Source: JAXLQL01 sp046331625
GTDB taxonomy: Bacteria; Acidobacteriota; Terriglobia; Bryobacterales; Bryobacteraceae
DNA: 64,000 nt
Reading direction: 5' to 3'
Assembly (NCBI GenBank): GCA_046331625.1
Contig: JAXLQL010000001.1
Location: forward strand, 310,001 to 374,000
Part shown: positions 8,939 to 16,909 of the stretch, in pieces
How positions within the stretch are numbered: position 1 is the stretch's first letter
How the letters are laid out: every line of letters starts with the position of its first letter
Made by a program: the position numbers and the translations under genes
The notes under the pieces: model-generated
Databases searched by the model: none
Told to the model about the DNA's origin: nothing
What the model saw: the letters and a program-made list of their open reading frames with translations, nothing else

Positions 8939-10891
8939 TCACACGCGCCCGAGAGCCTTCTTGCCTGCCTCGATCACGGCGAGGATCGAATCAACATCAT
9001 AAACGTTGCCGCCCCACGACCCGCCCGACACGTCTTGCAGCGCAGCCCACAGGCGCGTTTCGGGAGGCAGGCCGGGGTCCGCGTGTAGGTCCGCTCGCGC
9101 TTTCCGTTCGGCGAGCAACCGGTCTCCGGATGCGGCTGTTCCTTCTTCGCCCACTAGGTTCACGGTCGCTTCGAGTTTGTTGCGATCGATCACGATCTCG
9201 ATGCGGTCGCCATCGCGGACCTTACCCAAGGGTCCGCCCGCCAGAGCTTCCGGCGATACGTGTCCGATACAGGCGCCGGTGGAGACACCGCTGAAGCGCG
9301 CGTCGGTGATGAGCGCCACTTGCTTGCCGAACGGAAGATGCTTGAGCGCGGACGTAATCTGGTAGGTCTCTTCCATGCCAGAGCCGAGCGGGCCACGGCA
9401 CATCAGCACCATGATGTCGCCCGCCTGCACGGTGTGGTTCTTGATGGCGGCGATGGCGTCGCGCTCACTCAGGAAGACGCGCGCGGGTCCGATCTTGCGG
9501 TACACGCCATCGGCGCCGACCACGCTCGGATCGATCGACGTACTCTTCACCACGGAACCTTGCGGCGACAGGTTGCCCACCGGGAAACATACAGTAGGCG
9601 TGAGGCCGGCGCGGCGGGCGGCGTCCGGATCCATGATGACGTTGGCCGGGTCCACGCCATCGCGCTCGACGAGCAGTTGCCGAAGCCTCACGCGGCGTTC
9701 GGATTGCTCCCACCAATCGAGAACGGAATCGAGCGTTTGCCCGGAGACCGTGTAGGCATCGGCCTCGAGCAAGCCTGCGCGCCGCAGATGCAACATCACC
9801 TCGGGAACAGCGCCGACAAGATAGACTTGGGCCGTGATGTGATTCCGGGGACCGTTAGGTAGAACGTCTACCAATCGCGGAACTGACCGATTCACTCGCG
9901 CCCAGTCATCGACAGTGGGGCGCCGAAGTCCGGCGGCGTGGGCCACCGCGGGCAAATGCAGGATCAAGTTCGTGGACCCACCGAATGCCGCGTGAATCAC
10001 CATCGCGTTGTGGAGTGCTTTCTCCGTCATTACGTCACGCGTGGTCTTCGCGGCCTTCACCATTTCGAGCAACGCGCGCGCCGAACGGCGGCCCATGTCG
10101 AGCCAGATGGGAAGACCGGAGGGCGCCAGAGCCGAGTGCGGCAGCGACATTCCGAGCGCCTCCGCTACCACTTGCGACGTGGCCGCTGTGCCCAGGAACT
10201 GGCAACCGCCGCCCGGCGATGCGCAGGTGTTGCAGGCAGCGATCGCCGCGTAGTCGAGCGTGATTTCGCCGTGGGCGTAACGCGCTCCGAGAGTCTGTGC
10301 CTTGCCCGCATCCTCGCCCTTTTCCGATCCGAGCGTAACGCCGCCGGGCGCAAGCACCGTCGGGAGGTCGTGCAAACCGGCCAGCGCCATCATCATTGCG
10401 GGAAGGCCCTTGTCGCAGGTGGCCACGCCGATCACGCCTTGCCGCGTGGGCAGCGATCGGGCCAGCCGCCTGAGCACGATCGCGGCGTCATTTCGGTAAG
10501 GGAGACTGTCGAACATTCCCGGCGTTCCTTGCGAGCGGCCGTCGCACGGGTCGGTGCAGTATCCGGCGAACGGTACCGCACCGGCGCCAGCGAGTTCGCG
10601 CGCGGCGGCATCCACGAGCAGGTGAACCTCAAAGTGGCCGGTGTGATAGCCGAGCGCGACGGGCTTGCCGTCTTGCTCGCGCAGTCCGCCATGCGTGGAC
10701 AGGATGAGCACGTCGCGACCGGTCATACGGGAGGGCTCCCAGCCCATGCCGGCGTTCTGGCTCCAGCCGAAAAGGTCGCCGGAGGGGCGATGCAGCAGCA
10801 TGTCGGGGGTGATGGGGAGCGCGCCTTGCGGTCCGGCGGCGTGAGTGCGGATGTCGTAGAGCGACGGATCGCCCGAGTCGAGAATGCTCAT
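8939..10891 (-). CDS. YjhG/YagF-family sugar-acid dehydratase (IlvD/Edd superfamily)
   Basis: A 650-residue protein closely following the YjhG/YagF subfamily: the N-terminal YDIRTHAAGPQG, RPSGDLFG.SQNAGMGW, SDPCDGR-type (TDPCDGRSQGTPGMFDSLPY), GVATCDKGLPA and ITDARFSGVSTGACIGH blocks are all present. E. coli YjhG/YagF dehydrate D-xylonate to 2-keto-3-deoxy-D-xylonate using an Fe-S cluster and Mg2+. Cysteines in the PCDGR, TCDKG and CNTCASPGGGC segments are the likely cluster ligands. The start is ATG 10891; the frame is open to 10984 but the extra residues do not resemble the family. A KDPG-type aldolase lies elsewhere in the window (44.4 kb). The exact substrate is not proven. Confidence 0.85.
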   Translation of the reverse strand: MSILDSGDPSLYDIRTHAAGPQGALPITPDMLLHRPSGDLFGWSQNAGMGWEPSRMTGRDVLILSTHGGLREQDGKPVALGYHTGHFEVHLLVDAAARELAGAGAVPFAGYCTDPCDGRSQGTPGMFDSLPYRNDAAIVLRRLARSLPTRQGVIGVATCDKGLPAMMMALAGLHDLPTVLAPGGVTLGSEKGEDAGKAQTLGARYAHGEITLDYAAIAACNTCASPGGGCQFLGTAATSQVVAEALGMSLPHSALAPSGLPIWLDMGRRSARALLEMVKAAKTTRDVMTEKALHNAMVIHAAFGGSTNLILHLPAVAHAAGLRRPTVDDWARVNRSVPRLVDVLPNGPRNHITAQVYLVGAVPEVMLHLRRAGLLEADAYTVSGQTLDSVLDWWEQSERRVRLRQLLVERDGVDPANVIMDPDAARRAGLTPTVCFPVGNLSPQGSVVKSTSIDPSVVGADGVYRKIGPARVFLSERDAIAAIKNHTVQAGDIMVLMCRGPLGSGMEETYQITSALKHLPFGKQVALITDARFSGVSTGACIGHVSPEALAGGPLGKVRDGDRIEIVIDRNKLEATVNLVGEEGTAASGDRLLAERKARADLHADPGLPPETRLWAALQDVSGGSWGGNVYDVDSILAVIEAGKKALGRV

Positions 10892-10896
10892 CTCTT

Positions 10897-11820
10897 CTAC
10901 GATAAGAGATCGCCGGAGGGCACTTGCACGAATACTCGGTGACGGCCAGGACCACCCAAGCAACCCTCCGTTTGTCTCGAGCATAGAACGAGAGCCAGTA
11001 CGGGCGGCTGATGACCACTTGAATGGGCCGCACCTTGCTTTTTCCGCATGTACATGATGCGTCCTTGCGATTTTCCGGTTCGTTTGATGGTGACAGGGAC
11101 CTGGTGCTCACCGGTCAGGCGAGTGAAGGCTTCTCTCGCGACGCGCTCGGGATTGTCAAAGCGCCAGGCAGCGTTTCTTTCGGCTTGGTGCTGGACGTCA
11201 ATGAAGGATGAAGTACGCTCGTCATTCGATCGGGTAATGGCGCAGCCGGGTCTCGTGTTCCACTTCTGTCCAGCCGAGTTGCTGTAGTCGAGACCAATGT
11301 CAGCCGGTTCGTCTACCGCAAGCACCTTTTCGAGGATCAACAAGCTGCAACATCCGAGGTGGCCGTAGCCACCGAAAAACACTTCTCCATTGGGAACCGC
11401 CTGTCGGTCGCCAGCCAGGAACCGGCCCACCAGAGTGGCGTGGACCAAAGAGTACTCCGGCTTTCGTTGCACCATGCGATCGAATCGACGGAAGTGTTCG
11501 TCCACGGCCAGGGGTACGGCGATGCCGTCTACTCGAATGGGCTCCGGGCGAGTCCGGTTCGTTGAGACACCGCAGCAATAGACAGAACCCGAAGAGGCTG
11601 TGCCGCCGTACTCGACCCAAATCGAGTTCGGAGAGTCGCACGTGGGATCGAACAGGGTGAAGTCCTCGAACCCGTGCGATACGAATGCGGTCACCTGGAC
11701 CAAGCTCCGGTCCCATGCGGCCGGGTCCTTCTTGATTTCGCACACCCCCGCGTGCTTCGCCTCTTCCGCGAGACTCGGAGCGGCGCATGCGAGCAGCACC
11801 AAGAGGGTCGGCTGTCTCAC
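10897..11820 (-). CDS. Secreted protein of unknown function, C-terminus uncertain
   Basis: I do not recognise the family. It starts with a clear signal peptide (MRQPTLLVLLACAAPSLAEE) and contains cysteine-rich patches (VYCCGVS, YGHLGCCSLL), suggesting an exported, possibly disulfide-bonded protein. Its start overlaps the stop of the Rpn-like gene by four bases. Near 11040 the run of five A's in the minus-strand codons CGG AAA AAG may be one base too long. Removing one A gives a more protein-like ending (VRPIQVVISRPYWLSFYARD) that would overlap the dehydratase gene. As written, the last ~45 residues look non-coding. Confidence 0.6.
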   Translation of the reverse strand: MRQPTLLVLLACAAPSLAEEAKHAGVCEIKKDPAAWDRSLVQVTAFVSHGFEDFTLFDPTCDSPNSIWVEYGGTASSGSVYCCGVSTNRTRPEPIRVDGIAVPLAVDEHFRRFDRMVQRKPEYSLVHATLVGRFLAGDRQAVPNGEVFFGGYGHLGCCSLLILEKVLAVDEPADIGLDYSNSAGQKWNTRPGCAITRSNDERTSSFIDVQHQAERNAAWRFDNPERVAREAFTRLTGEHQVPVTIKRTGKSQGRIMYMRKKQGAAHSSGHQPPVLALVLCSRQTEGCLGGPGRHRVFVQVPSGDLLS

Positions 11821-12755
11821 TGAGCAGCGGCGCGGATCTCTGCCTCGATGCCCTCCCGAGTCGCGGCCATCGACGCCACGCGGTCGATCAGACTGTCGAG
11901 CGTATCAATATCGGCGATGCGGTCGATTTCGGAAAGAGTTTCCACACCCGGATACCGGGAACGCAAGAAGTTGCGTAGTAGGCGGCGGGAGTGTTCTCGC
12001 TGGCCTTCGGCTTCGCCCTGTTCCCGTGCCGCCACCACCTGCTTCCGGTACATCTCGGCATCCTGTTCGCGAATCTCGCGAACCAAGCTCGATCCTCGGA
12101 TGATTGCTTCGCCCAGTCCCATTTTCTGGCCTCCCAGCATGTCCTCTAGCTGACTTCTATGATACCGGAGGCTACCCATGGTGAGAAACCTCACGATGGC
12201 CTCCTCATCGCCCAACCGCCCCAGCAGTTCCCCCACCTTCGCCACCTGCTCGTCACTCGACTTCAACAGGACAATCCACGGCAAAAGCCGCAGTTGGTTC
12301 CTCCGCAGCACAGGCTCGGGATCGAGCTCCCAGGCACGCATCGTCCGGAACGGGTGAAGCAATCGCGTCTCACCTACGGCGTCCTCGGCCACGTCCGGTA
12401 TCTTCTCGGGGACGTGGTCCGGCCGCAGCAGGAACAACACCGTCACCACCGGGATCCGGTGTTGGAACGCCAGACTGCCTCCCTGGCGCGCAATGGTCCA
12501 CAGTTCGTTGGCCTTGTAGTCGAGCTCGAATTCCGTGTGCAGGATGAACTCGCCTGCGCCCGGGGGTTTCACTTTCAACACGGCGTCCGGCAGCACTGCG
12601 GTGGGCGCGGATTCCGGCCGCAGCCGCGCCGTCTCCAGCAACACGCCCTGTTCGGCAAGCCCCATCCACTCGAGCAGGATCAGCGGCGCTTCGTCATTGA
12701 AGGCCTTGACGATACGGTCAAACGGTCTGTTGATTCCCGGATCTGCGCTGCTCAC
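11817..12755 (-). CDS. Rpn/PD-(D/E)XK nuclease-like protein
   Basis: A 312-residue protein. The middle of the N-terminal half matches the Rpn (recombination-promoting nuclease, YhgA-like) family: LPDAVLKVK, then EFILHTEFELDYKANELWTI, with D57 and E75/E77 as likely metal-site residues, and the VTVLFLL strand. The C-terminus is a charged helical region (REQDAEMYRKQVVAAREQGE) ending in the SLIDRVASMAATREGIEAEI segment typical of this group. The start is GTG 12755. Rpn proteins are DNA endonucleases linked to horizontal transfer, and some behave as abortive or toxic enzymes. The neighbouring secreted protein overlaps it by 4 bases; any functional link is unclear. Confidence 0.7.
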   Translation of the reverse strand: MSSADPGINRPFDRIVKAFNDEAPLILLEWMGLAEQGVLLETARLRPESAPTAVLPDAVLKVKPPGAGEFILHTEFELDYKANELWTIARQGGSLAFQHRIPVVTVLFLLRPDHVPEKIPDVAEDAVGETRLLHPFRTMRAWELDPEPVLRRNQLRLLPWIVLLKSSDEQVAKVGELLGRLGDEEAIVRFLTMGSLRYHRSQLEDMLGGQKMGLGEAIIRGSSLVREIREQDAEMYRKQVVAAREQGEAEGQREHSRRLLRNFLRSRYPGVETLSEIDRIADIDTLDSLIDRVASMAATREGIEAEIRAAAQ

Positions 12756-12797
12756 ACAATTGTAGTGGCCGCACGGCGCGATTCCTCTCGCGAAACT

Positions 12798-13781
12798 TCA
12801 GAGCACCAAGCGGTCTTCGGCAATCGCGCGACTCTCGGCAAGCCAGCTCTGGATCGCTCCATCGAGCCAAAACCGAGCCCCGCCACGCGAGATAAATCCG
12901 GCATGACCGCCCCACTCTGTAGCCTCGAGTTTCACGAATCGGCTGCGAGTCTCGGCCGCCCGCTCGAACGCATCGAACGGAATCATCGGATCGTCCTTGG
13001 CCTGAATCAGCAACGCCGGCACGCGAATCGACGCCAGGAAGTTCGAGGCAGACTGAGTCGAGTAATAATGCTCGGCGCCGCGGAATCCGAACGACGGCCC
13101 AGTGACCAAGTCATCGAACTCGTACATCGTCTTCAGCGATGACACGCGATCCCAGGGAACCGGCGCTTCGATCACCTTCTTGCGTAGCGCCAATCGGCTC
13201 CGCATCTGCCGCAGGAACCACCACTCGTACAGGAAGTTCGAACGTTGTTCGAGCGCCATCGCGCAAGCAGCCAAGTCGATCGGCGTCGAAACCGCGCACA
13301 CGCTCGCCAGAAGACGCTCGGCGTCACGCCCCATTTCGCCCGCGAGCTTCAGCACCTGATTCCCACCAAGCGAAAAGCCGATCAAGTGGACCGGCGTTCG
13401 CCGCTGCCGATCCAGGTCCATCAGGTAAGCGAACAGATCATGCGTGAGCCCAGCATGATAGAGGGTCTTGCAGAAGAACTCGGTTCCGCCGCAGGAGCGA
13501 ATGTTCATCCGGTGGACCACGTAGCCCGCGTAGAGCAGCTCTTCGGCGAGGCTGATCATGTAGCCGGAATGGCTGGACCCTTCCAGCCCGTGGACGAGGA
13601 CAGCCTCGCCCAGCGGATTACCGGGTGGCCGCTGAATATGCACGAGGATCCGCACCTCAGGCTCGGTGTGAAAGATTTTCGCCTCGACCGGGAAACGTTG
13701 CTCGGGAATTTCGCGGGGCCAAAGACTGCCTGCGATCGTAGCAACGTGCGCGTTGCGCAGCAGGGGGATGAAGGGCTTCAA
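12798..13781 (-). CDS. YheT-family alpha/beta hydrolase
   Basis: A 327-residue alpha/beta-hydrolase of the COG0429 (YheT) group. It shows VLVHGLEGSSHSGYM near the oxyanion region, the nucleophile elbow GFSLGGNQVLK, a late aspartate in IQAKDDPMIPF and the catalytic-histidine segment TEWGGHAGFI, a YheT hallmark. The start is TTG 13779-13781; no strong ribosome site is evident and the next in-frame start would remove conserved residues. It is likely a cytoplasmic esterase of unknown substrate. Confidence 0.88.
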   Translation of the reverse strand: MKPFIPLLRNAHVATIAGSLWPREIPEQRFPVEAKIFHTEPEVRILVHIQRPPGNPLGEAVLVHGLEGSSHSGYMISLAEELLYAGYVVHRMNIRSCGGTEFFCKTLYHAGLTHDLFAYLMDLDRQRRTPVHLIGFSLGGNQVLKLAGEMGRDAERLLASVCAVSTPIDLAACAMALEQRSNFLYEWWFLRQMRSRLALRKKVIEAPVPWDRVSSLKTMYEFDDLVTGPSFGFRGAEHYYSTQSASNFLASIRVPALLIQAKDDPMIPFDAFERAAETRSRFVKLEATEWGGHAGFISRGGARFWLDGAIQSWLAESRAIAEDRLVL

Positions 13782-13825
13782 AACGAGAGGACCGTGCGCC
13801 CGACTTCAGAGTAACATGCACCATC

Positions 13826-14713
13826 TCACAGCGGAAAGCGCGGTCGCGAATGGACAAACCCAGCGAATCGCTCTGCAACCTCGAAGACTTCGCTTCCGCC
13901 GCGGATCGCCCGCAGGACCGTGTTGTCGAGCCACGGCCCCTCGGCCGCGCCAGCAATCTGACCCGCGATCGAAGCCACCGTGTCGGAGTCTTCGCTGATT
14001 TCGGCGGCAAGTTCTACAGCTCGCAAAGTAGAGTTTCCGCTCGAGATGGCGCAAGCCAACGCCAGTGGCACCGTTTCGACGACATGGCCACCGGCCCCGT
14101 ATTCGCCCGCGATCTCCCGAGGACTTAGGCCGCGACCTACGATCTCCGTCATTCGATCGCGAACGGAGGTGTCGGGAAGGATCTCCGCGACGGTCTCGAA
14201 CAGGTTCCACTCGACACCCCCGCGCGAGATGGCGGCCTCGATTGCCGCCACAACCGCGAGCGCTCCTGCAAACGCCTCGTCGTTGCGATGTGTGATCCGG
14301 CAAACATCATGAATCACCGTACGATGAGCCGTGTCGCGAGGATCCAGCAGAAAAGCAAGCGGCGCAATCCGCATCGCCGCGCCGTTTCCGGCGGCGTACT
14401 CACCCGCCGCGCCAGAGAAGGCCCAATGAACGCCCGCGTCCAGATCGCGCAGCGCTTTCAGAGTACTCGAACCCATTCCCGTCACACGACCTTCGCGGAA
14501 CCACCGAAGCATGGCATCCGCGATCGAAGCCGGATCGACACGCTTGGCATCCATGATGGCTTCGCAAGTCGCCAGAGTGAGTTGAGTATCATCCGAGAGG
14601 CTCAGCTCACTCGCGGGCATCCTCATCCGTTGTCGTTCCCAGAGGCCACCGGACACGTCGCCCCAGGCGCCTCCAATGATGCAGGATCGCACCCTCTCAG
14701 CCACCAGCCTCAC
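13826..14713 (-). CDS. ADP-ribosylglycohydrolase family protein
   Basis: A 295-residue protein with the DraG/ARH signatures: GAWGDVSGG at the N-terminus, LSDDTQLTLAT (first metal ligands), NGAAMRIAPLA, HRNDEAFAGALAV and the C-terminal ISEDSDTVASIAGQIAGA (second ligand cluster). Family members remove ADP-ribose from proteins or small molecules using two Mg2+/Mn2+ ions. The GTG start at 14713 overlaps the recX stop by four bases, so the two genes are probably translated together. The target is unknown. Confidence 0.9.
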   Translation of the reverse strand: MRLVAERVRSCIIGGAWGDVSGGLWERQRMRMPASELSLSDDTQLTLATCEAIMDAKRVDPASIADAMLRWFREGRVTGMGSSTLKALRDLDAGVHWAFSGAAGEYAAGNGAAMRIAPLAFLLDPRDTAHRTVIHDVCRITHRNDEAFAGALAVVAAIEAAISRGGVEWNLFETVAEILPDTSVRDRMTEIVGRGLSPREIAGEYGAGGHVVETVPLALACAISSGNSTLRAVELAAEISEDSDTVASIAGQIAGAAEGPWLDNTVLRAIRGGSEVFEVAERFAGFVHSRPRFPL

Positions 14714-15222
14714 TCGGTCTCCAACTCGTCCGCCCGATCCGTGTACCGCCGCAACACCCGGATCGCAACGCCACCCCGAAAGCCGGCATACAGCAGCTTC
14801 CGGTACGTCGAGGCGAGGTTCTTTGGCTCGCGCAGAAACTCTGGCAAGTTCCTGTTGCGCAGCTTACGCGCCAGGAACTGTTCCACGAGCGCGGTCTCGT
14901 CTGCCTCCGAGTAGGCCTTGGCCACCGCCTTCTCGGCCACGTCCGATGACACACGCCGCGTTCGGAGATCCCGCAGCACCCGCCCCTTCCCCAGCCCCTC
15001 GTTGTCGAGCCGCGCCTGCGCGAACGTTTCGGCGAAGCGCTGGTCGTTGAGGTACCCGTACTCCTTGAGCTTGGCTAGTACCGGATCGACGTCCGCCTTC
15101 GAAACCGCCCGCAGTTCGAGCCGCCGCCGCAGTTCCCCCACCGTCAGCGCGCGACGCCCCAGGGCGCCCAGAGCGTAATCCCACAGGGCCGGAGCCTCGA
15201 GCTTTCGGACGCGTACTGACAT
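14710..15222 (-). CDS. recX: Regulatory protein RecX
   Basis: A 170-residue three-helix-repeat protein matching RecX: ALGRRALTVGELRRRL, DVDPVLAKLKEYGYLNDQRF and the FAQARLDNEGLGKGRVLRDL block. RecX binds RecA filaments and limits recombinase activity. The frame is open far upstream, but the family begins at MSVRVRKLEAPALWDYAL (ATG 15222); the extra N-terminal residues are antisense to the YtxH gene. It shares a 51-base divergent spacer with the YtxH gene and is followed by the ADP-ribosylglycohydrolase. Confidence 0.9.
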   Translation of the reverse strand: MSVRVRKLEAPALWDYALGALGRRALTVGELRRRLELRAVSKADVDPVLAKLKEYGYLNDQRFAETFAQARLDNEGLGKGRVLRDLRTRRVSSDVAEKAVAKAYSEADETALVEQFLARKLRNRNLPEFLREPKNLASTYRKLLYAGFRGGVAIRVLRRYTDRADELETE

Positions 15223-15273
15223 GCCTCTGAGTAGTAGAGTACACTCAAAACTGGAGGAGACAAAGGAGTTCCG

Positions 15274-15585
15274 ATGGAAGACAAGCGATTGTCCTACTTC
15301 TTTCTTGGCCTGGGAATGGGCGTAGCGGCCGGGCTGCTGTTCGCCCCCAAGACGGGTGAGGAGACCCGGGAGTTTCTCAAAGAGAAGGCCAACGAGGGCA
15401 AAGATTTCATGAAGAAACGTGGAGAGGATTTGCGTGACACCACCACTGAATATGTAGAGCGGGGACGCACGCTGATTTCCAAGCAGCGCGACAACCTCTC
15501 CGCCGCAGTGGAGGCAGGCAGAAGTGCCTACCGCGACGCACTGGCGGGCGAAAATGACAGGCCCACCACCGCGGAAGGCATCTGA
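15274..15585 (+). CDS. YtxH-domain membrane protein
   Basis: A 103-residue protein with one N-terminal membrane segment (SYFFLGLGMGVAAGLLFAPK) followed by TGEETREFLKEKANEGKDF, the typical YtxH start, then a charged helix. YtxH proteins are small general-stress or envelope proteins with no known biochemical activity. A clear ribosome site (AAAGGAG) precedes ATG 15274. It forms a pair with the next gene, also a single-span protein with a long helix. Confidence 0.85.
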   Translation: MEDKRLSYFFLGLGMGVAAGLLFAPKTGEETREFLKEKANEGKDFMKKRGEDLRDTTTEYVERGRTLISKQRDNLSAAVEAGRSAYRDALAGENDRPTTAEGI

Positions 15586-15611
15586 CACAAAACGGATTGG
15601 ATTTCAACGGC

Positions 15612-16118
15612 ATGTCGTCGAACTCGCTTCTGGTTGTGATGACCTTGGCGGTGACCCTGTCGGCCATCGCACTGGTCGCGCAAGCCTGCTTTTTGTTTGC
15701 AACGTTCAAAGCTGTCCAAGCGTTGCGGCAGCAGATCACGGTGTTCCTGCCGAAGGCGGAAACCTTCCTGAAAACGGCTGAAAAGACCGTTCAGGAGAGT
15801 CACGTCCAAGTCAAAGACGTGGCGGCCAAAGCCACCGCCGTGCTCGACTCTACTCACAAGCAACTGACCCGCGTCGATACCTTCGTCGGTGACGCCACCT
15901 CGCGCGCCAAGGTGCAAATGGACCGCATGGAGTTGATCCTCGACGATACAGTGAGCCGGGTCCACGAAACCGTGATGCAGTTGAATCAGGGCGTGTTGCG
16001 CCCGATGCGCGAGATCAACGGGCTGGCCGCCGGAGTACGAGCGGCTGTGCAACACCTGGTGAAGGGGAACCGGCCCAACGTGGCTGCGGCCACCAGTGAC
16101 GAGGAAATGTTCATCTGA
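15612..16118 (+). CDS. Single-span membrane protein with long helical domain (DUF948-like)
   Basis: About 168 residues: one membrane segment near the N-terminus (VVMTLAVTLSAIALVAQACF) and then a long amphipathic helix rich in Lys/Glu/Val/Thr without prolines, consistent with a coiled coil. The shape and its position after a YtxH gene resemble DUF948 proteins. The start could be ATG 15612 or a TTG at 15597; neither has a good ribosome site. Its TGA (16116-16118) overlaps the apparent start of the CpsB-like gene, suggesting translational coupling. Confidence 0.7.
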   Translation: MSSNSLLVVMTLAVTLSAIALVAQACFLFATFKAVQALRQQITVFLPKAETFLKTAEKTVQESHVQVKDVAAKATAVLDSTHKQLTRVDTFVGDATSRAKVQMDRMELILDDTVSRVHETVMQLNQGVLRPMREINGLAAGVRAAVQHLVKGNRPNVAAATSDEEMFI

Positions 16119-16882
16119 TCGATATCCACAGCCACATCCTCCATGGGCTGGATGATGGGGCTGACACTTTCGAGGAGAGCACCGCCATGGTTCGGATGGC
16201 GGCTGAGTCCGGGACGACCGACATTGTCGCCACGCCCCACGCCAATCTGGAATACGAGTTCCGGCCAGACGTAATCGCCGCGCGTATCGCGGCGCTGCAA
16301 AAGGAAGCCGGGGCGGCGATCCGCATCCACCGTGGTTGCGACTTCCACCTTTCGTTCGACAACATCCAAGACGCACAAGCCAACCCTGCGCGCTATGCGA
16401 TCAACGGCGGACGATACCTCCTGGTCGAGTTCTCTGACCTCGCGATCTTCCACACCACTACCGAGGTGTTTGACCGCTTGATGGATGCCGGGCTGGTCCC
16501 GATCATCACCCACCCTGAGCGCAATCACCTGCTCCAGATGCGCCTGCCGCAACTGCGCGAGTGGGTTGAGATGGGCTGCCTGATGCAAGTCACTGCGGGT
16601 TCGCTCACCGGCCGCTTCGGATCAAAGGCGAAGGACTTCTCGAAGACCCTGCTCGACAATCGCATGGTCCACTTCATCGCCAGTGACGCCCATGATACCG
16701 AGCATCGTCCTCCCGTGCTCGATGAGGCTCGCGAATGGCTCGCGCGAAAGTATGGCGATGCAGTGGCCGAGCGACTCACCGAATCGAATCCCCGTGCGGT
16801 AGTCGACAACGCGCCCCTTCCGCCCGCCGCCGAAGAGCCGGAACCGCGCAAGTGGTACCACGCCTTGTTCGGACGCGGATAA
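16115..16882 (+). CDS. CpsB/YwqE-type PHP-domain protein-tyrosine phosphatase, non-standard start
   Basis: The in-frame sequence upstream of the first ATG (16187) encodes DIHSHILHGLDDGADTFEES, the strictly conserved metal-binding HxH start of CpsB/CapC phosphatases, so the true start lies before it. After the in-frame stop at 16097 the only near-cognate start is CTG 16115-16117, overlapping the previous stop. Later motifs also fit: ATPHANLEYEF, IITHPERN, VTAGSLTGRFG and IASDAHD. The enzyme dephosphorylates tyrosine kinases that control capsule or exopolysaccharide export using Mn2+-type metals. Length from the CTG is 255 residues, normal for the family. Confidence 0.85.
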   Translation: MIDIHSHILHGLDDGADTFEESTAMVRMAAESGTTDIVATPHANLEYEFRPDVIAARIAALQKEAGAAIRIHRGCDFHLSFDNIQDAQANPARYAINGGRYLLVEFSDLAIFHTTTEVFDRLMDAGLVPIITHPERNHLLQMRLPQLREWVEMGCLMQVTAGSLTGRFGSKAKDFSKTLLDNRMVHFIASDAHDTEHRPPVLDEAREWLARKYGDAVAERLTESNPRAVVDNAPLPPAAEEPEPRKWYHALFGRG

Positions 16883-16909
16883 CCAACCCGGCCGCGATAC
16901 ACTGGCTCA

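Noticed and set aside
8158..9294. 378-residue plus-strand frame
   Set aside because: Antisense to the dehydratase and glycosidase-like genes, with Arg/Ala/Gly-rich low-quality sequence and no family motifs.
9938..10942. 334-residue plus-strand frame
   Set aside because: Antisense to the sugar-acid dehydratase, which has clear family motifs.
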